Both the position numbers and the translations under genes were made by a program. The notes under the pieces are model-generated. The model ran no database searches, was not told the DNA's origin, and saw only the letters and a list, made by a program, of their open reading frames with translations. From Bacillota bacterium (lineage in GTDB: Bacteria > Bacillota > Clostridia > Lachnospirales > Bianqueaceae): DNA of 64,000 bases. Of the stretch, positions 26,234 through 34,823 are shown piece after piece (position 1 is the first letter of the stretch; every line of letters begins with the position of its first letter). The DNA lies in NCBI GenBank assembly GCA_017442535.1, contig JAFRZL010000049.1:1-64000 (forward strand). Reading direction: 5' to 3'.

Positions 26234-27289
26234 ATGAATGTGAGTTTGATACCGGTCCGGATCCGGCTGCGGGATGAGCAGCATCAGCGGGAGCTGGTTC
26301 GTTTCCTGCGTCATCATTATGAGAAGGAGATTCGAGTGACCGAGGCGGAGGAAGGGATCCTGCTGACAGACGAGGAGGGAAATGCCCCCGGCCGGATTAT
26401 GCTTCGGCCCGACAGGGATGGGAATGATCCGGAAAGCCTGTGGCAGAGTGCGGACGTGATCGCAAAGATGCTGATTCGGCAGAGCCGGGCGTCTGACATG
26501 GAGAGCCGGAACGAATTAAGTGAGGCGCCTCTGGGCGAATTCCACGAACCCGGCGTCTGGCGGCGGTTTCCTTCCCTGTGTTGTGTATACTCGCCTGCCG
26601 GAGGATGCGGCAAGACGACTTTTTCAATGGCTTATGCCGAGATCCTGGCGAGGAAATACCCGCAGAAGAAAGTCCTGTACTGGAATCTGGAGGGGGCCTC
26701 GGATTGGAAGCTTTTTATGCAGGCCGAGGGCCGGTATCAGATGACCGATTATATATACGGGATTCTGATCGGCGAGAAGGATCAGATGGGGGATGATCTG
26801 GAAGAAATGGCTGTCAGGCAGGAGAACGGGATTTATTTTATCAGGCCGGGTGCGTCACTGCGCGATCTGGCGGATTTGGATTATGAAGATCTGATCCATG
26901 TGCTGGAAGCCATGTCCGGGAGCTTTTCATATATTATATGCGACATGAATACGGCATTTGAACCCATCAACAGCCCCCTCCTCCGGATGGCGGGAAGACG
27001 TTATCTGATCCTGGGCCATACAGCAGGAGCTTCTTATAAGTTTAGAGATTTTGTGGATCATCTGGAATACAGAGGGCTTAAGAATGAGTTGTTCGATGAG
27101 AGGACGGTGGTACTGTGCCCCTCTAATACGACTGAGCCCACATGGCTCCGGGGGAAAGAAGCCGCGGTGGAACGGCTGCCGGTACTGCCACATCCTTCCC
27201 GGCTGTACAGGGAAGCAGGCGGCAAACTGAGATTCAGGACGGACAGTGATTTTTATGGAAGAATTCAGCAAATGGTCGGGATGTCATGA
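26234..27289 (+). CDS. tadZ: Tad pilus ATPase TadZ/CpaE-like
   Basis: A 351-residue protein. The N-terminal 100 residues resemble an atypical receiver-like domain; the MinD/ParA-type ATPase domain begins at CCVYSPAGGCGKTTFSMA, a deviant Walker A with GGCGKTT. TadZ localises the pilus assembly machine at the pole or membrane. ATG 26234 is 8 bases after GGAG. First gene of a ten-gene run on the same strand with overlaps or gaps of at most 23 bases; its end overlaps the next gene. Confidence 0.87.
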   Translation: MNVSLIPVRIRLRDEQHQRELVRFLRHHYEKEIRVTEAEEGILLTDEEGNAPGRIMLRPDRDGNDPESLWQSADVIAKMLIRQSRASDMESRNELSEAPLGEFHEPGVWRRFPSLCCVYSPAGGCGKTTFSMAYAEILARKYPQKKVLYWNLEGASDWKLFMQAEGRYQMTDYIYGILIGEKDQMGDDLEEMAVRQENGIYFIRPGASLRDLADLDYEDLIHVLEAMSGSFSYIICDMNTAFEPINSPLLRMAGRRYLILGHTAGASYKFRDFVDHLEYRGLKNELFDERTVVLCPSNTTEPTWLRGKEAAVERLPVLPHPSRLYREAGGKLRFRTDSDFYGRIQQMVGMS

Positions 27290-28481
27290 TGAGAAACGCT
27301 ATCAGTATCTGCGGAGGGTTGTACAGGAGAAGCTGGGGACGGAGCAGGAGGAATCGGATGCTCAGGTACGCAGGCAGATCAGTGAATCTATTACCGAGAG
27401 TGCCGGAGAGAAATATATCTCTGTTAAGGAAAGAGTCCGTCTTGGACGGCGCCTCTTCGATTCTCTGCGGGGTCTGGACATTTTGCAGCCGTTACTGGAA
27501 GATGCTGAGATCACGGATATCATGGTGAACGGACTATCTCGGATTTATGTGGAAAAAAACGGACAGCTAGTCTGCACAGGTCTCAGGTTCGAATCGATCA
27601 CCAGGCTGGAGGATGTGATCCAGCAAATCGTCGGAAGTGTGAACCGCCAGGTCAACGAATCGCGGCCCATCGTGGATGCAAGGCTGGCGGACGGATCCCG
27701 GGTTAATGTTATTTTGCCCCCGATTGCACTGAACGGCCCGATCCTGACCATCCGCAAATTTCGCAAAGACCCGATCCGTATGGAGGAAATGCTGCAGTGG
27801 GGGACGATCACCGAGGAGGCAGCGCTGTTTCTGAAACAGGCTGTAGAAAGCCGCTATAATATTTTTGTATGTGGAGGGACCGGGGCCGGTAAAACGACCC
27901 TGCTGAATGTTTTGTCCAATTATATTCCCCCGCAGGAAAGGATCATTACGATCGAAGATGCCGCAGAGCTGAGGCTGTCCTCGCTGGATAATGTGGTGAC
28001 ACTCGAGACCCGCAATGGCGGTGTCGACGGCAAAGGAATCGTCACGATCCGCGAATTGATCCGGACCAGCCTCCGGGCCCGACCGGACCGTATCATCGTA
28101 GGAGAAATCCGCGGAGCGGAAGCACTGGATATGCTTAGCGCCATGAACACGGGACACGAAGGAAGCCTTAGTACCGGGCATTCTAACTCGGCGGAAGACA
28201 TGATCTCCAGGATTGAAACGATGGTACTGATGGGGGCTTCACTGCCGATGGCGGCTATCCGGCAGCAGATTGCTTCTGCGATCGATCTGTTTGTCTATAT
28301 TACGCGCATGGCCGGAGGGCAGCGTAGGGTGACACAAATTATGCAGGTCAGCGGTATGCAGGACGGCAATGTGTGGCTGGAACCGCTTTTCAGCTGGCAG
28401 GAGGACCGACTCCTTCGAACGGAGGCGGCACTGCGCCGCAGGAAGGGTATTTTTCAGACATATGAAGAAGGACGGACATAA
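27255..28481 (+). CDS. tadA: Tad pilus assembly ATPase TadA/CpaF
   Basis: A 408-residue secretion motor of the CpaF family. Residues about 70-160 form the N-terminal domain (DILQPLLEDAEITDIMVNGLSRIYVEKNGQL). The ATPase core has Walker A FVCGGTGAGKTTLLNVLSN, Asp box TIEDAAELRL, RPDRIIVGEIRGAEALDMLSAMNTGHEGSLSTGHSN with Walker B and His box. It powers assembly, and perhaps retraction, of Flp pili. ATG 27255 and an in-frame GTG at 27246 are both possible; both overlap tadZ. Confidence 0.95.
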   Translation: MEEFSKWSGCHDEKRYQYLRRVVQEKLGTEQEESDAQVRRQISESITESAGEKYISVKERVRLGRRLFDSLRGLDILQPLLEDAEITDIMVNGLSRIYVEKNGQLVCTGLRFESITRLEDVIQQIVGSVNRQVNESRPIVDARLADGSRVNVILPPIALNGPILTIRKFRKDPIRMEEMLQWGTITEEAALFLKQAVESRYNIFVCGGTGAGKTTLLNVLSNYIPPQERIITIEDAAELRLSSLDNVVTLETRNGGVDGKGIVTIRELIRTSLRARPDRIIVGEIRGAEALDMLSAMNTGHEGSLSTGHSNSAEDMISRIETMVLMGASLPMAAIRQQIASAIDLFVYITRMAGGQRRVTQIMQVSGMQDGNVWLEPLFSWQEDRLLRTEAALRRRKGIFQTYEEGRT

Positions 28482-29208
28482 TTCCGTGGCAGGACGGTAC
28501 CTGCAGAAATTACCGGTGGGACTGGGCTGCGGCCTGGCTCTCGGCGGCATGTTATTTTTGTTCTTTAAGAGCATCTGGATGCTGCTTGCCGGAGGAGTAT
28601 TGGGACTGTTTATCGGTCCTGTGATCTATATCAAGTGGCAGGAGAGGCGCGAATCCAGGCAAAGACGTAACGAATTCCGGGAGTGCCTCGAGATCATGAT
28701 TCCTGTTCTGCAGAGCGGCAGATCCATGGAAGGGACGATACGTGCTTTGCTGGAAACCGATATGGATGAGGAAGAAATGCCATGGATGTATCGAGAGCTT
28801 CAGATGGTCAGGCATGGGATGGAATTGAACCGCCCGGTCGAGGAGCTGTTCGAGGAATTGGGAGAGAGGAGCGGGATTACCGAAATCCGTGATTTTGCAG
28901 AGATACTCCGGATCGGGAAGCGCAGCAGCGGCGACATCACCGGTATGATGCGCGATACGGCCGGGATATTAAAAGATAAAATGGAAGCCGAAGAGGAACT
29001 GCGGGTGATTCTGGCTAAACGCAAGCTGGAGCAGCGGATCCTGGGAGGGATGCCTTTTGTGATTTTTATTATGCTCTGGACCATGTCCCCCGGCTATCTG
29101 GAACCGCTTTATCAGTCGCTGGAAGGGAGGATGATTATGGTCGTCTGTGTGCTGATGATGGGTTTTAGTTATTATTTATCCTTCCGGATGGGACGGATCA
29201 CCATATGA
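28462..29208 (+). CDS. tadB: Tad pilus platform protein TadB-like
   Basis: A 248-residue membrane protein with a T2SSF domain: ECLEIMIPVLQSGRSMEGTIRALLE and ELGERSGITEIRDFAEILRIGKRSSGDITGMM. Two helices lie at about 15-55 and two near the C terminus (LGGMPFVIFIMLWTM, MIMVVCVLMMGFSYYLSF). ATG 28462 overlaps tadA by 20 bases; a GTG at 28486 with AGAAGGACGG before it is an alternative. Platform for the TadA motor. Confidence 0.88.
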   Translation: MKKDGHNSVAGRYLQKLPVGLGCGLALGGMLFLFFKSIWMLLAGGVLGLFIGPVIYIKWQERRESRQRRNEFRECLEIMIPVLQSGRSMEGTIRALLETDMDEEEMPWMYRELQMVRHGMELNRPVEELFEELGERSGITEIRDFAEILRIGKRSSGDITGMMRDTAGILKDKMEAEEELRVILAKRKLEQRILGGMPFVIFIMLWTMSPGYLEPLYQSLEGRMIMVVCVLMMGFSYYLSFRMGRITI

Positions 29209-29217
29209 GGGAAGAAA

Positions 29218-30612
29218 ATGATCTGGATACTGATAGGACTGGAAGTAATTGGAGTGACGGGAGGAATTGTCCTTTATGCACTGCGCCCGGGACGGATCAG
29301 GGATGAACCCCGAAAGGGCATCACTCGTTTTTTATATGCCGTTGGGGAATGGATCGTATCCAAAATTCCGTTAAGCCATCGAATGAATGAAGTTACGCGG
29401 CTGGCCGGATCACTGCATCCGCAGATGTCTGCCAGAACGGCCTACCGCCGCTATGCGGCGGAGAGAGCCGGACAGATGTATGGACTCATGCTGCTGACCA
29501 ATCTGCTGCTGATTTTCGGAATCGGCGGAGCCAAAGCGTCCGTCGATGTCGGTTATGAAGTTCAGAGACCGGCCTATGGGGAAGCGGACAGAACAGAAAC
29601 GCTGGTTGCGGTGGATGAAGAAGGACGTGAAGCGGAGATCAGGATATCTGTTCCCCACCAGGCGCCTAACCCGGAACAGGCCAGACAGGCGATTCAGGAG
29701 GCGGCAAAGGACTTGCTGGAACGCACAGAAAGGCTGAAGAAGACAGCAGAGGCTTTTATCCTGCCGACACAGCTTGGAGAGGTGACGGTTCAATATACAT
29801 CGGACGAGGAAGTCTGGATCGGCAGTGACGGCTATGTGCGCTGGAGGACGGAACCGCTGGGTCAGGAACAATGGTTTGAAGCGACACTTTCCCTGGCCGG
29901 AGAAGAGGAGATATACCGTTTTATGATCCTGCATGAAAGGATCCTGGAAGCGGATTTCCGGGAGCAGGTGGAGGAAGCGGTGAATCTTGCGGAATTGACC
30001 GATGATACCTTTGTGCTCCCCGATCAGGCTGAGGGCAGGCGCCTTATGTGGGAGACTCCGGATGAACAGAAAGGTATCGGCAGAATGATACTGTTATTAT
30101 GGCTTCTGCCGCTGGGTATCATTCCGCTTGGCCGGAGTGAATTAAGGCATATGCGCAAAGACAGAAATAAGCGGATGGAAGCATCTTATCCGCTGATGCT
30201 GCAGAAATTGACAATATATCTTAGTGCAGGTCTCAGCATTCAGGCTGCATGGGAGAGAATCGCACAGAAAGGGGATCCCAAGGATCCGCTAATGGAAGAA
30301 ATGAGAGTCACCCGGGTTCAGATCCGGAACGGAATGTCCGTTCAGACGGCTTTTCTGGAATTTGGGAAAAGGGTGCAGAATGCAGAGTTGAGGCGACTTG
30401 CCAATATGCTTTGCAGAGATCTGCGCAGGGGTAATGAATACTTGTTGGATAAACTGACGGAGCTGAACAGGCAGGCTTGGGACCGTCACAGAAAGACCAT
30501 CCAGATACAGTCAGAGGAAACCGAAACCAAAATGCTGATACCGATGATGCTGATGCTGGGTGCGATTCTGCTGATCGTAATGACTCCTGCCATGCTGACG
30601 CTCCGATTATAA
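29218..30612 (+). CDS. tadC: TadC-like platform protein with a large inserted domain
   Basis: At 464 residues this is far longer than the roughly 300 usual for TadC. Helix 1 is at 1-22 and helix 2 at about 88-104. Residues about 105-287 form an extra, charged segment with a coiled-coil-like part (QARQAIQEAAKDLLERTERL, 154-173) and beta-rich part (LPTQLGEVTVQYTSDEEVWI). Helix 3 is at about 288-305, then the T2SSF domain (KLTIYLSAGLSIQAAWERIA, 330-349) and a last helix at about 437-461. By topology the insert should be outside the membrane. It lies 9 bases after tadB in the operon. Confidence 0.82.
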   Translation: MIWILIGLEVIGVTGGIVLYALRPGRIRDEPRKGITRFLYAVGEWIVSKIPLSHRMNEVTRLAGSLHPQMSARTAYRRYAAERAGQMYGLMLLTNLLLIFGIGGAKASVDVGYEVQRPAYGEADRTETLVAVDEEGREAEIRISVPHQAPNPEQARQAIQEAAKDLLERTERLKKTAEAFILPTQLGEVTVQYTSDEEVWIGSDGYVRWRTEPLGQEQWFEATLSLAGEEEIYRFMILHERILEADFREQVEEAVNLAELTDDTFVLPDQAEGRRLMWETPDEQKGIGRMILLLWLLPLGIIPLGRSELRHMRKDRNKRMEASYPLMLQKLTIYLSAGLSIQAAWERIAQKGDPKDPLMEEMRVTRVQIRNGMSVQTAFLEFGKRVQNAELRRLANMLCRDLRRGNEYLLDKLTELNRQAWDRHRKTIQIQSEETETKMLIPMMLMLGAILLIVMTPAMLTLRL

Positions 30613-30627
30613 ATCGGGAGGAGCAAA

Positions 30628-30843
30628 ATGGAACAAAAGAATCAGATTAAGATGGCGGATGGCCGGAATTGGCTGCAAAAGGAATATAGCGGACTGGGAA
30701 CACTGGAACTCGTGCTGATTATAGTGGTGCTCGTGGCCCTTGTCCTGATGTTTAAAGAGACGATTGTGGATTTTGTTGCCGGCATTCTGGACGGGATCGA
30801 ATCACAGGGAGGCACCTTTAATCCCACGTCGATCGTAAAATAG
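30628..30843 (+). CDS. flp: Flp-type IVb prepilin
   Basis: A 71-residue prepilin, the main pilus subunit. The leader ends in SG and cleavage after Gly22 would leave a mature 49-residue pilin starting LGTLELVLIIVVLVALVL, with Glu27 at the essential +5 position and a hydrophobic helix. The tail is short (DGIESQGGTFNPTSIVK). GGGAGGAG precedes ATG 30628. Only one flp copy is present. Confidence 0.93.
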   Translation: MEQKNQIKMADGRNWLQKEYSGLGTLELVLIIVVLVALVLMFKETIVDFVAGILDGIESQGGTFNPTSIVK

Positions 30844-30845
30844 CC

Positions 30846-31355
30846 GTGAAAGACGGCGGATGCCTTTCCCGCGAATGGGAAGGGAGGCTGACCATTGAGA
30901 TCGCGATCCTGCTGCCGGTTCTTTTTCTGCTCATGATCTGGCTGCTCAGAGTGCTCTTTGATTGGGGCACACAGGCGGTTGTGGATGGCATCGGCCATCG
31001 GCTGGTATTGCTTTGCCAGAGCAAGTCGGGAGAAGATTGGCAGGAGGAAGCATACCGCGAGGCTTACAGCTGCGTTGAGAGCAACGGTCTCGCTAACCGG
31101 CTGGAATTTCTGGACATCCATCGAGAGGATCATCTGCTGTATGCAACGGTCAGCGTGGAGCTTGAGATAAGGCATTTTATCTGGGGCAGCAGAAAATTTG
31201 CTTCCGAAGAGAAAGCGGTTCTGTTCCAGAACGCGTCGACAAGGCAGAGAATGGATTTTATTTGGGAGGCCGGAGAATTACTTCCCGGGATCGGGCCTGC
31301 CCTTCGAGCATATCAGGAGAAGCTGATGGAGTGGGAGGCCGGGATGTCCGGTTAG
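30846..31355 (+). CDS. tadE: TadE-like minor pseudopilin
   Basis: A 169-residue protein with a class III leader: cleavage after Gly13 gives RLTIEIAILLPVLFLLMIWLL with Glu18 at +5. The remainder is an external domain with QAVVDGIGHRLVLLCQS and no recognised motif. GTG 30846 is two bases after the flp stop, so translation is coupled. Likely a minor subunit or initiation factor of the Flp pilus. Confidence 0.83.
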   Translation: MKDGGCLSREWEGRLTIEIAILLPVLFLLMIWLLRVLFDWGTQAVVDGIGHRLVLLCQSKSGEDWQEEAYREAYSCVESNGLANRLEFLDIHREDHLLYATVSVELEIRHFIWGSRKFASEEKAVLFQNASTRQRMDFIWEAGELLPGIGPALRAYQEKLMEWEAGMSG

Positions 31356-31364
31356 GAGGCTGAG

Positions 31365-33410
31365 ATGAAAGATAAACGGTATGCCGGAGGGATTACAGTG
31401 TATTTCGCCATGATCGTGCTTTCGGTATTGATGCTGTTTCTGGCTGTTTTATGGCTGACCATGCGGTATGCGGAAAAAAACGATTGCCTTAGAATGACAC
31501 AGACAGCCGGAAATGCGGCTCTCGGGAGTTACCAGGAAGAACTGGCGGACTGGTACGGGCTATTCGGGACGGACAGAAGATGGCTGGAGAGGCGCGTACA
31601 AGGGTTTTTGCGGATGAATGAGAAGCTTCCCATCGGAAGGATCCGGCAGCTTCCTCAATATTTGCTGCAGCCTACGAATCTGTGGAAGGGATTGTTTGCT
31701 TACGAAAGTGAGCAGGTCGATGCAGTCACGCTGCATACGCTGGACGAGAAAGATATTCTGCTGGACCAGATTGATGACTTTATGGGTTACCATTTTGTGG
31801 AGGAAGGGATGGAGCTTCTCATGGGTTACCTAAAAGATCTGCAGGAGGCGGCTGACGGGAGCAGCATCGAGGCACGGTATGCCGGCCTTCAGCAGCTTAT
31901 TCTGGAATATGGAGAAAACTATGAGAAGCTCGTCAGATGCTTTTATCCGGAGAGAGGAGCCAAAGTCTATATCACCATGACGGAGCAGGAAAAGTACCGG
32001 CCGTCCATGCTGTACAGTGCTCTGCAGCGGCTTTCCGGAGGAGGAAAAACGATCTGGTATCCGGAAATTGTGGAGAAGGTGGACTGGTGGAGGCAAAATG
32101 CCGGGAAGCTGTCGCAGCAGAATGCGGAGGCGGCCCGGCTCCTCCGGATTATGTCCCGGCAGGTGGTTCAGATTCAGGATAAGATGAGGGATATGGATTT
32201 ATACATTTCCAATCTGAGTCAGGAAGAGCAGGCAGGGGACAGGGTCAAACGCATTGTGGAGGAAATAGCCGGAGTAAAGGACAAACTCTGGGGACTGCAC
32301 GGAGAGATCGAACCTTTAATGGCGGATGTTTTGCGCAACGAAAAGCTGGCAGAAGCACTAACGGTTCCGCTGGAGCAGGTCATGACAGAGTATTGGCTGC
32401 TTCGGGATTTGCCGGATATAGTATTACAGAGGGCCTTGTCTGCAGCAGAGGGTTTTATGGATTATAAAGGCGATTTGAAGCTCGAATATGCACGGAGGAA
32501 GGGCGCCAGTCTGTGGGATCTGAGCGAGCTGCTGAGATGGATCCGCAAGTGGAAGATTGACTTGCATCCATATGGAGAGGATGAATGGATCATCAATGAT
32601 AATTCATGGGTGGATGAATTATGGGCTGATGATTCGCTGGAAGATGCACTGGATGCCGCCCGTGAGGGAGGCAAATCCCTTTTGGCACAAATCTATGATA
32701 AAGCCGCGCTCATGGAATATGGTGTCGGAATGTTCTGCAATTTGCAGGACCAAGTGCAGGCAGAGAAAGGAAAAATCCCGGTCAACCTGCGGCATGAGAC
32801 TTTTCCGGCAACGGTTTTCCGCAATGAAACCGAGTTTCTGATACATGGCAGTTATAATGAATACCGGAACTTAAAGGGGGTGCAGTACCGGATTCTCGGA
32901 ATCCGTCTGATGATGAATCTGCTGCATCTGCTCACAGATTCGGAAAAACAGGCCAGGATACAGACGATTGCCGAAGGAACAGGCGGACTGATCGTTCCCG
33001 GTGTCGGGACAGGGATCGCCTATGGAGTGATCATTATAGCATGGGCTGCGGCCGAGTCCTACGTGGATTACAGTATACTGTTACAGGGCGGGAAGGTACC
33101 GATAGTAAAAACGGCTGATGAATGGCATACTTCGCTCGAAAAAGTGCTGAAGAAAAAAGCCGAGGAAGTCATGCAGGATAGCGAAGAAGCGAAAGGGTTG
33201 GATTATGAAACGTACTTGCGCATCCTGCTGCTGATGACGGACAGGGATACCTTGCTTAACAGGATGCAGGAATTGATCGAAAGAAATTTAAGAGCCGGGG
33301 GAGCGGGCGGATTTTCAATGGATGAAATGAGCGTGGCCTACAGAATTGTTACGGTTATCAGTGGACGGGTGGGAAGATATGAATCAGCGGCGATTTTCCG
33401 GTATGAATGA
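31365..33410 (+). CDS. DUF5702-type Tad-associated surface protein
   Basis: A 681-residue protein opening with RYAGGITVYFAMIVLSVLMLFLAVLWLTM, an N-terminal helix with the GGITVYFA text seen in DUF5702 proteins of Clostridial Tad loci; no Glu stands at +5. The rest is a long, mostly helical external region (SQEEQAGDRVKRIVEEIAG and others) with a late hydrophobic stretch at about 545-565 (GGLIVPGVGTGIAYGVIIIAWAAAE). Role is unknown; the position suggests a structural or anchoring part. Its end overlaps the next gene by 32 bases. Confidence 0.78.
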   Translation: MKDKRYAGGITVYFAMIVLSVLMLFLAVLWLTMRYAEKNDCLRMTQTAGNAALGSYQEELADWYGLFGTDRRWLERRVQGFLRMNEKLPIGRIRQLPQYLLQPTNLWKGLFAYESEQVDAVTLHTLDEKDILLDQIDDFMGYHFVEEGMELLMGYLKDLQEAADGSSIEARYAGLQQLILEYGENYEKLVRCFYPERGAKVYITMTEQEKYRPSMLYSALQRLSGGGKTIWYPEIVEKVDWWRQNAGKLSQQNAEAARLLRIMSRQVVQIQDKMRDMDLYISNLSQEEQAGDRVKRIVEEIAGVKDKLWGLHGEIEPLMADVLRNEKLAEALTVPLEQVMTEYWLLRDLPDIVLQRALSAAEGFMDYKGDLKLEYARRKGASLWDLSELLRWIRKWKIDLHPYGEDEWIINDNSWVDELWADDSLEDALDAAREGGKSLLAQIYDKAALMEYGVGMFCNLQDQVQAEKGKIPVNLRHETFPATVFRNETEFLIHGSYNEYRNLKGVQYRILGIRLMMNLLHLLTDSEKQARIQTIAEGTGGLIVPGVGTGIAYGVIIIAWAAAESYVDYSILLQGGKVPIVKTADEWHTSLEKVLKKKAEEVMQDSEEAKGLDYETYLRILLLMTDRDTLLNRMQELIERNLRAGGAGGFSMDEMSVAYRIVTVISGRVGRYESAAIFRYE

Positions 33411-34386
33411 GAGAGGGTCCTTTACTGTTGAAGCGGCACTGGTTTTCCCTCTGTTTATCGTGATTTGGATCCCTTTCCTATATCTGGTGAAATATGTAGT
33501 CCTGTATGAGAACTTAAAAGAAAATGTTCATCAGACTGCCTATATTATGTCAGTGTCAGGCTATGCATTTGAACGCGCGGGGCTAAGAGATGTTCAGAAT
33601 GCTTCATGGGGAGAAAAACAAATCGTTGACCTGGACGAGGCCACCGGAGGTTTGTCGGAAAAATGGCTTGAGTCGTTCGGAGAAAACGCGGACGTTCTTG
33701 CCGGTGCGCTGCAGTATTGTGAGAGGATTCTGGATCGTGGGATCGGTGCAGATAAGGTGCTGGGACGGGAACTGTGGAAACTAGCCGTGGACGAAACAGG
33801 AGTCCTGGCTGCCGGAGCGATTTCGGGTGCCCTGACTGATAAACAAATCTGGAGGACGTTTGGAGCGGAAGGTCCTCCCAGGTTTTCCTATTCTGAGTTC
33901 TTTTACCGGCAGGGGGACGTTAGTGACTGGATTTCTCTGGTCGCTTATCTGCCGATTAGGTGGCCTGACCCGTTTGGCTTTTTTTCGGAACAGAATATCG
34001 TTGTCAGCGAGCAGACGCGGGCATTTGTCGGATTGTCATCAAGGAGAACTGAGATTGAAAAAGAAGAGACCGCAGAGGAAGAATCTGCAACGTATTACCG
34101 GATTGGAGGAGGAATCCACTATCATGTACTCAGCTGCTACCTGATTGCCAAGGATACGGTTATGTTGACAAGAGAAGAAGCAATGAGCCGGAAATATCGG
34201 AAATGTGATCAATGCCACAGCGGTAAAAGCGAAATCGTATACGTGACGCCGCGAGGGGAATGTTATCATCGGGCAAACTGCCCCTGCCTTTTTCCGGATG
34301 TTCATGAGCTTTCTGAGGAAGAACTGGCAAGCGGCAAGTACACACCGTGTGCACTATGTCTGTCAGACGGCGGGTGGTTTTCGTGA
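33379..34386 (+). CDS. TadE-like pseudopilin with duplicated putative zinc module
   Basis: A 335-residue protein. The class III leader MNQRRFSGMNERG is cut after Gly13, giving SFTVEAALVFPLFIV with Glu18 at +5. The C-terminal 97 residues hold two copies of one motif with identical spacing: His249-x3-Cys253-x22-Cys276-x2-Cys279 and His297-x3-Cys301-x22-Cys324-x2-Cys327. Both copies share L(T/S)xEE..KY..C..C. Similar HxxxC/CxxC mini-domains are known as Ada-like metal-binding tails on nucleases; on a pilin-like protein this is unusual. ATG 33379 follows GGGAAGAT. Coupled to the peptidase gene. Confidence 0.82.
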   Translation: MNQRRFSGMNERGSFTVEAALVFPLFIVIWIPFLYLVKYVVLYENLKENVHQTAYIMSVSGYAFERAGLRDVQNASWGEKQIVDLDEATGGLSEKWLESFGENADVLAGALQYCERILDRGIGADKVLGRELWKLAVDETGVLAAGAISGALTDKQIWRTFGAEGPPRFSYSEFFYRQGDVSDWISLVAYLPIRWPDPFGFFSEQNIVVSEQTRAFVGLSSRRTEIEKEETAEEESATYYRIGGGIHYHVLSCYLIAKDTVMLTREEAMSRKYRKCDQCHSGKSEIVYVTPRGECYHRANCPCLFPDVHELSEEELASGKYTPCALCLSDGGWFS

Positions 34387-34823
34387 TCTATTCGATCTGT
34401 CTTGCGGTAATCCTGGGAGTTCTCGCGGCAGAAGATCTGCGGAAACACTCTTTGAAAGGCAGTACTTTGGTGATCTATTCTGCACTGGGGATGCTGACCG
34501 CGCTGCTGCGCGTGATGGGCACAGGAAGTGAACTGCCCCTGTTGGATGCAGTCTTTATGATGGCGCTACTATTGCTGATAAGAGTGATATTAAAAGGACA
34601 TGTCGGTACGGGGGACCTGTGGATACTGGCCGGCCTTCCCCTTTATCTGAAGAGCCATGAAATCTGGGAAGTTCTGTTCTGGGGAATTCTATGCATGCTG
34701 CCGCCGGCGCTGATGCAGTGGATGGAAGAGAAAGATGGACGGGGAGGGCTTCCTTTCGTTCCGTTTTTATGGGCCGGCGTGATGATATTGATAGGGAGGT
34801 ATTTGCAGTATGGCGATTATTAA
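34383..34823 (+). CDS. tadV: A24-family prepilin peptidase (TadV-like)
   Basis: A 146-residue polytopic aspartic peptidase. Catalytic aspartates are in AAEDLRKHSLKG (Asp18 in this numbering) and GHVGTGDLWIL (Asp78), the GxGD motif. I choose GTG 34383 since GTGA overlaps the upstream TGA by four bases, a classic coupled start, and the first helix begins at once; an in-frame ATG at 34356 adds nine basic residues. It should process Flp and the TadE-like leaders. Confidence 0.88.
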   Translation: MIYSICLAVILGVLAAEDLRKHSLKGSTLVIYSALGMLTALLRVMGTGSELPLLDAVFMMALLLLIRVILKGHVGTGDLWILAGLPLYLKSHEIWEVLFWGILCMLPPALMQWMEEKDGRGGLPFVPFLWAGVMILIGRYLQYGDY

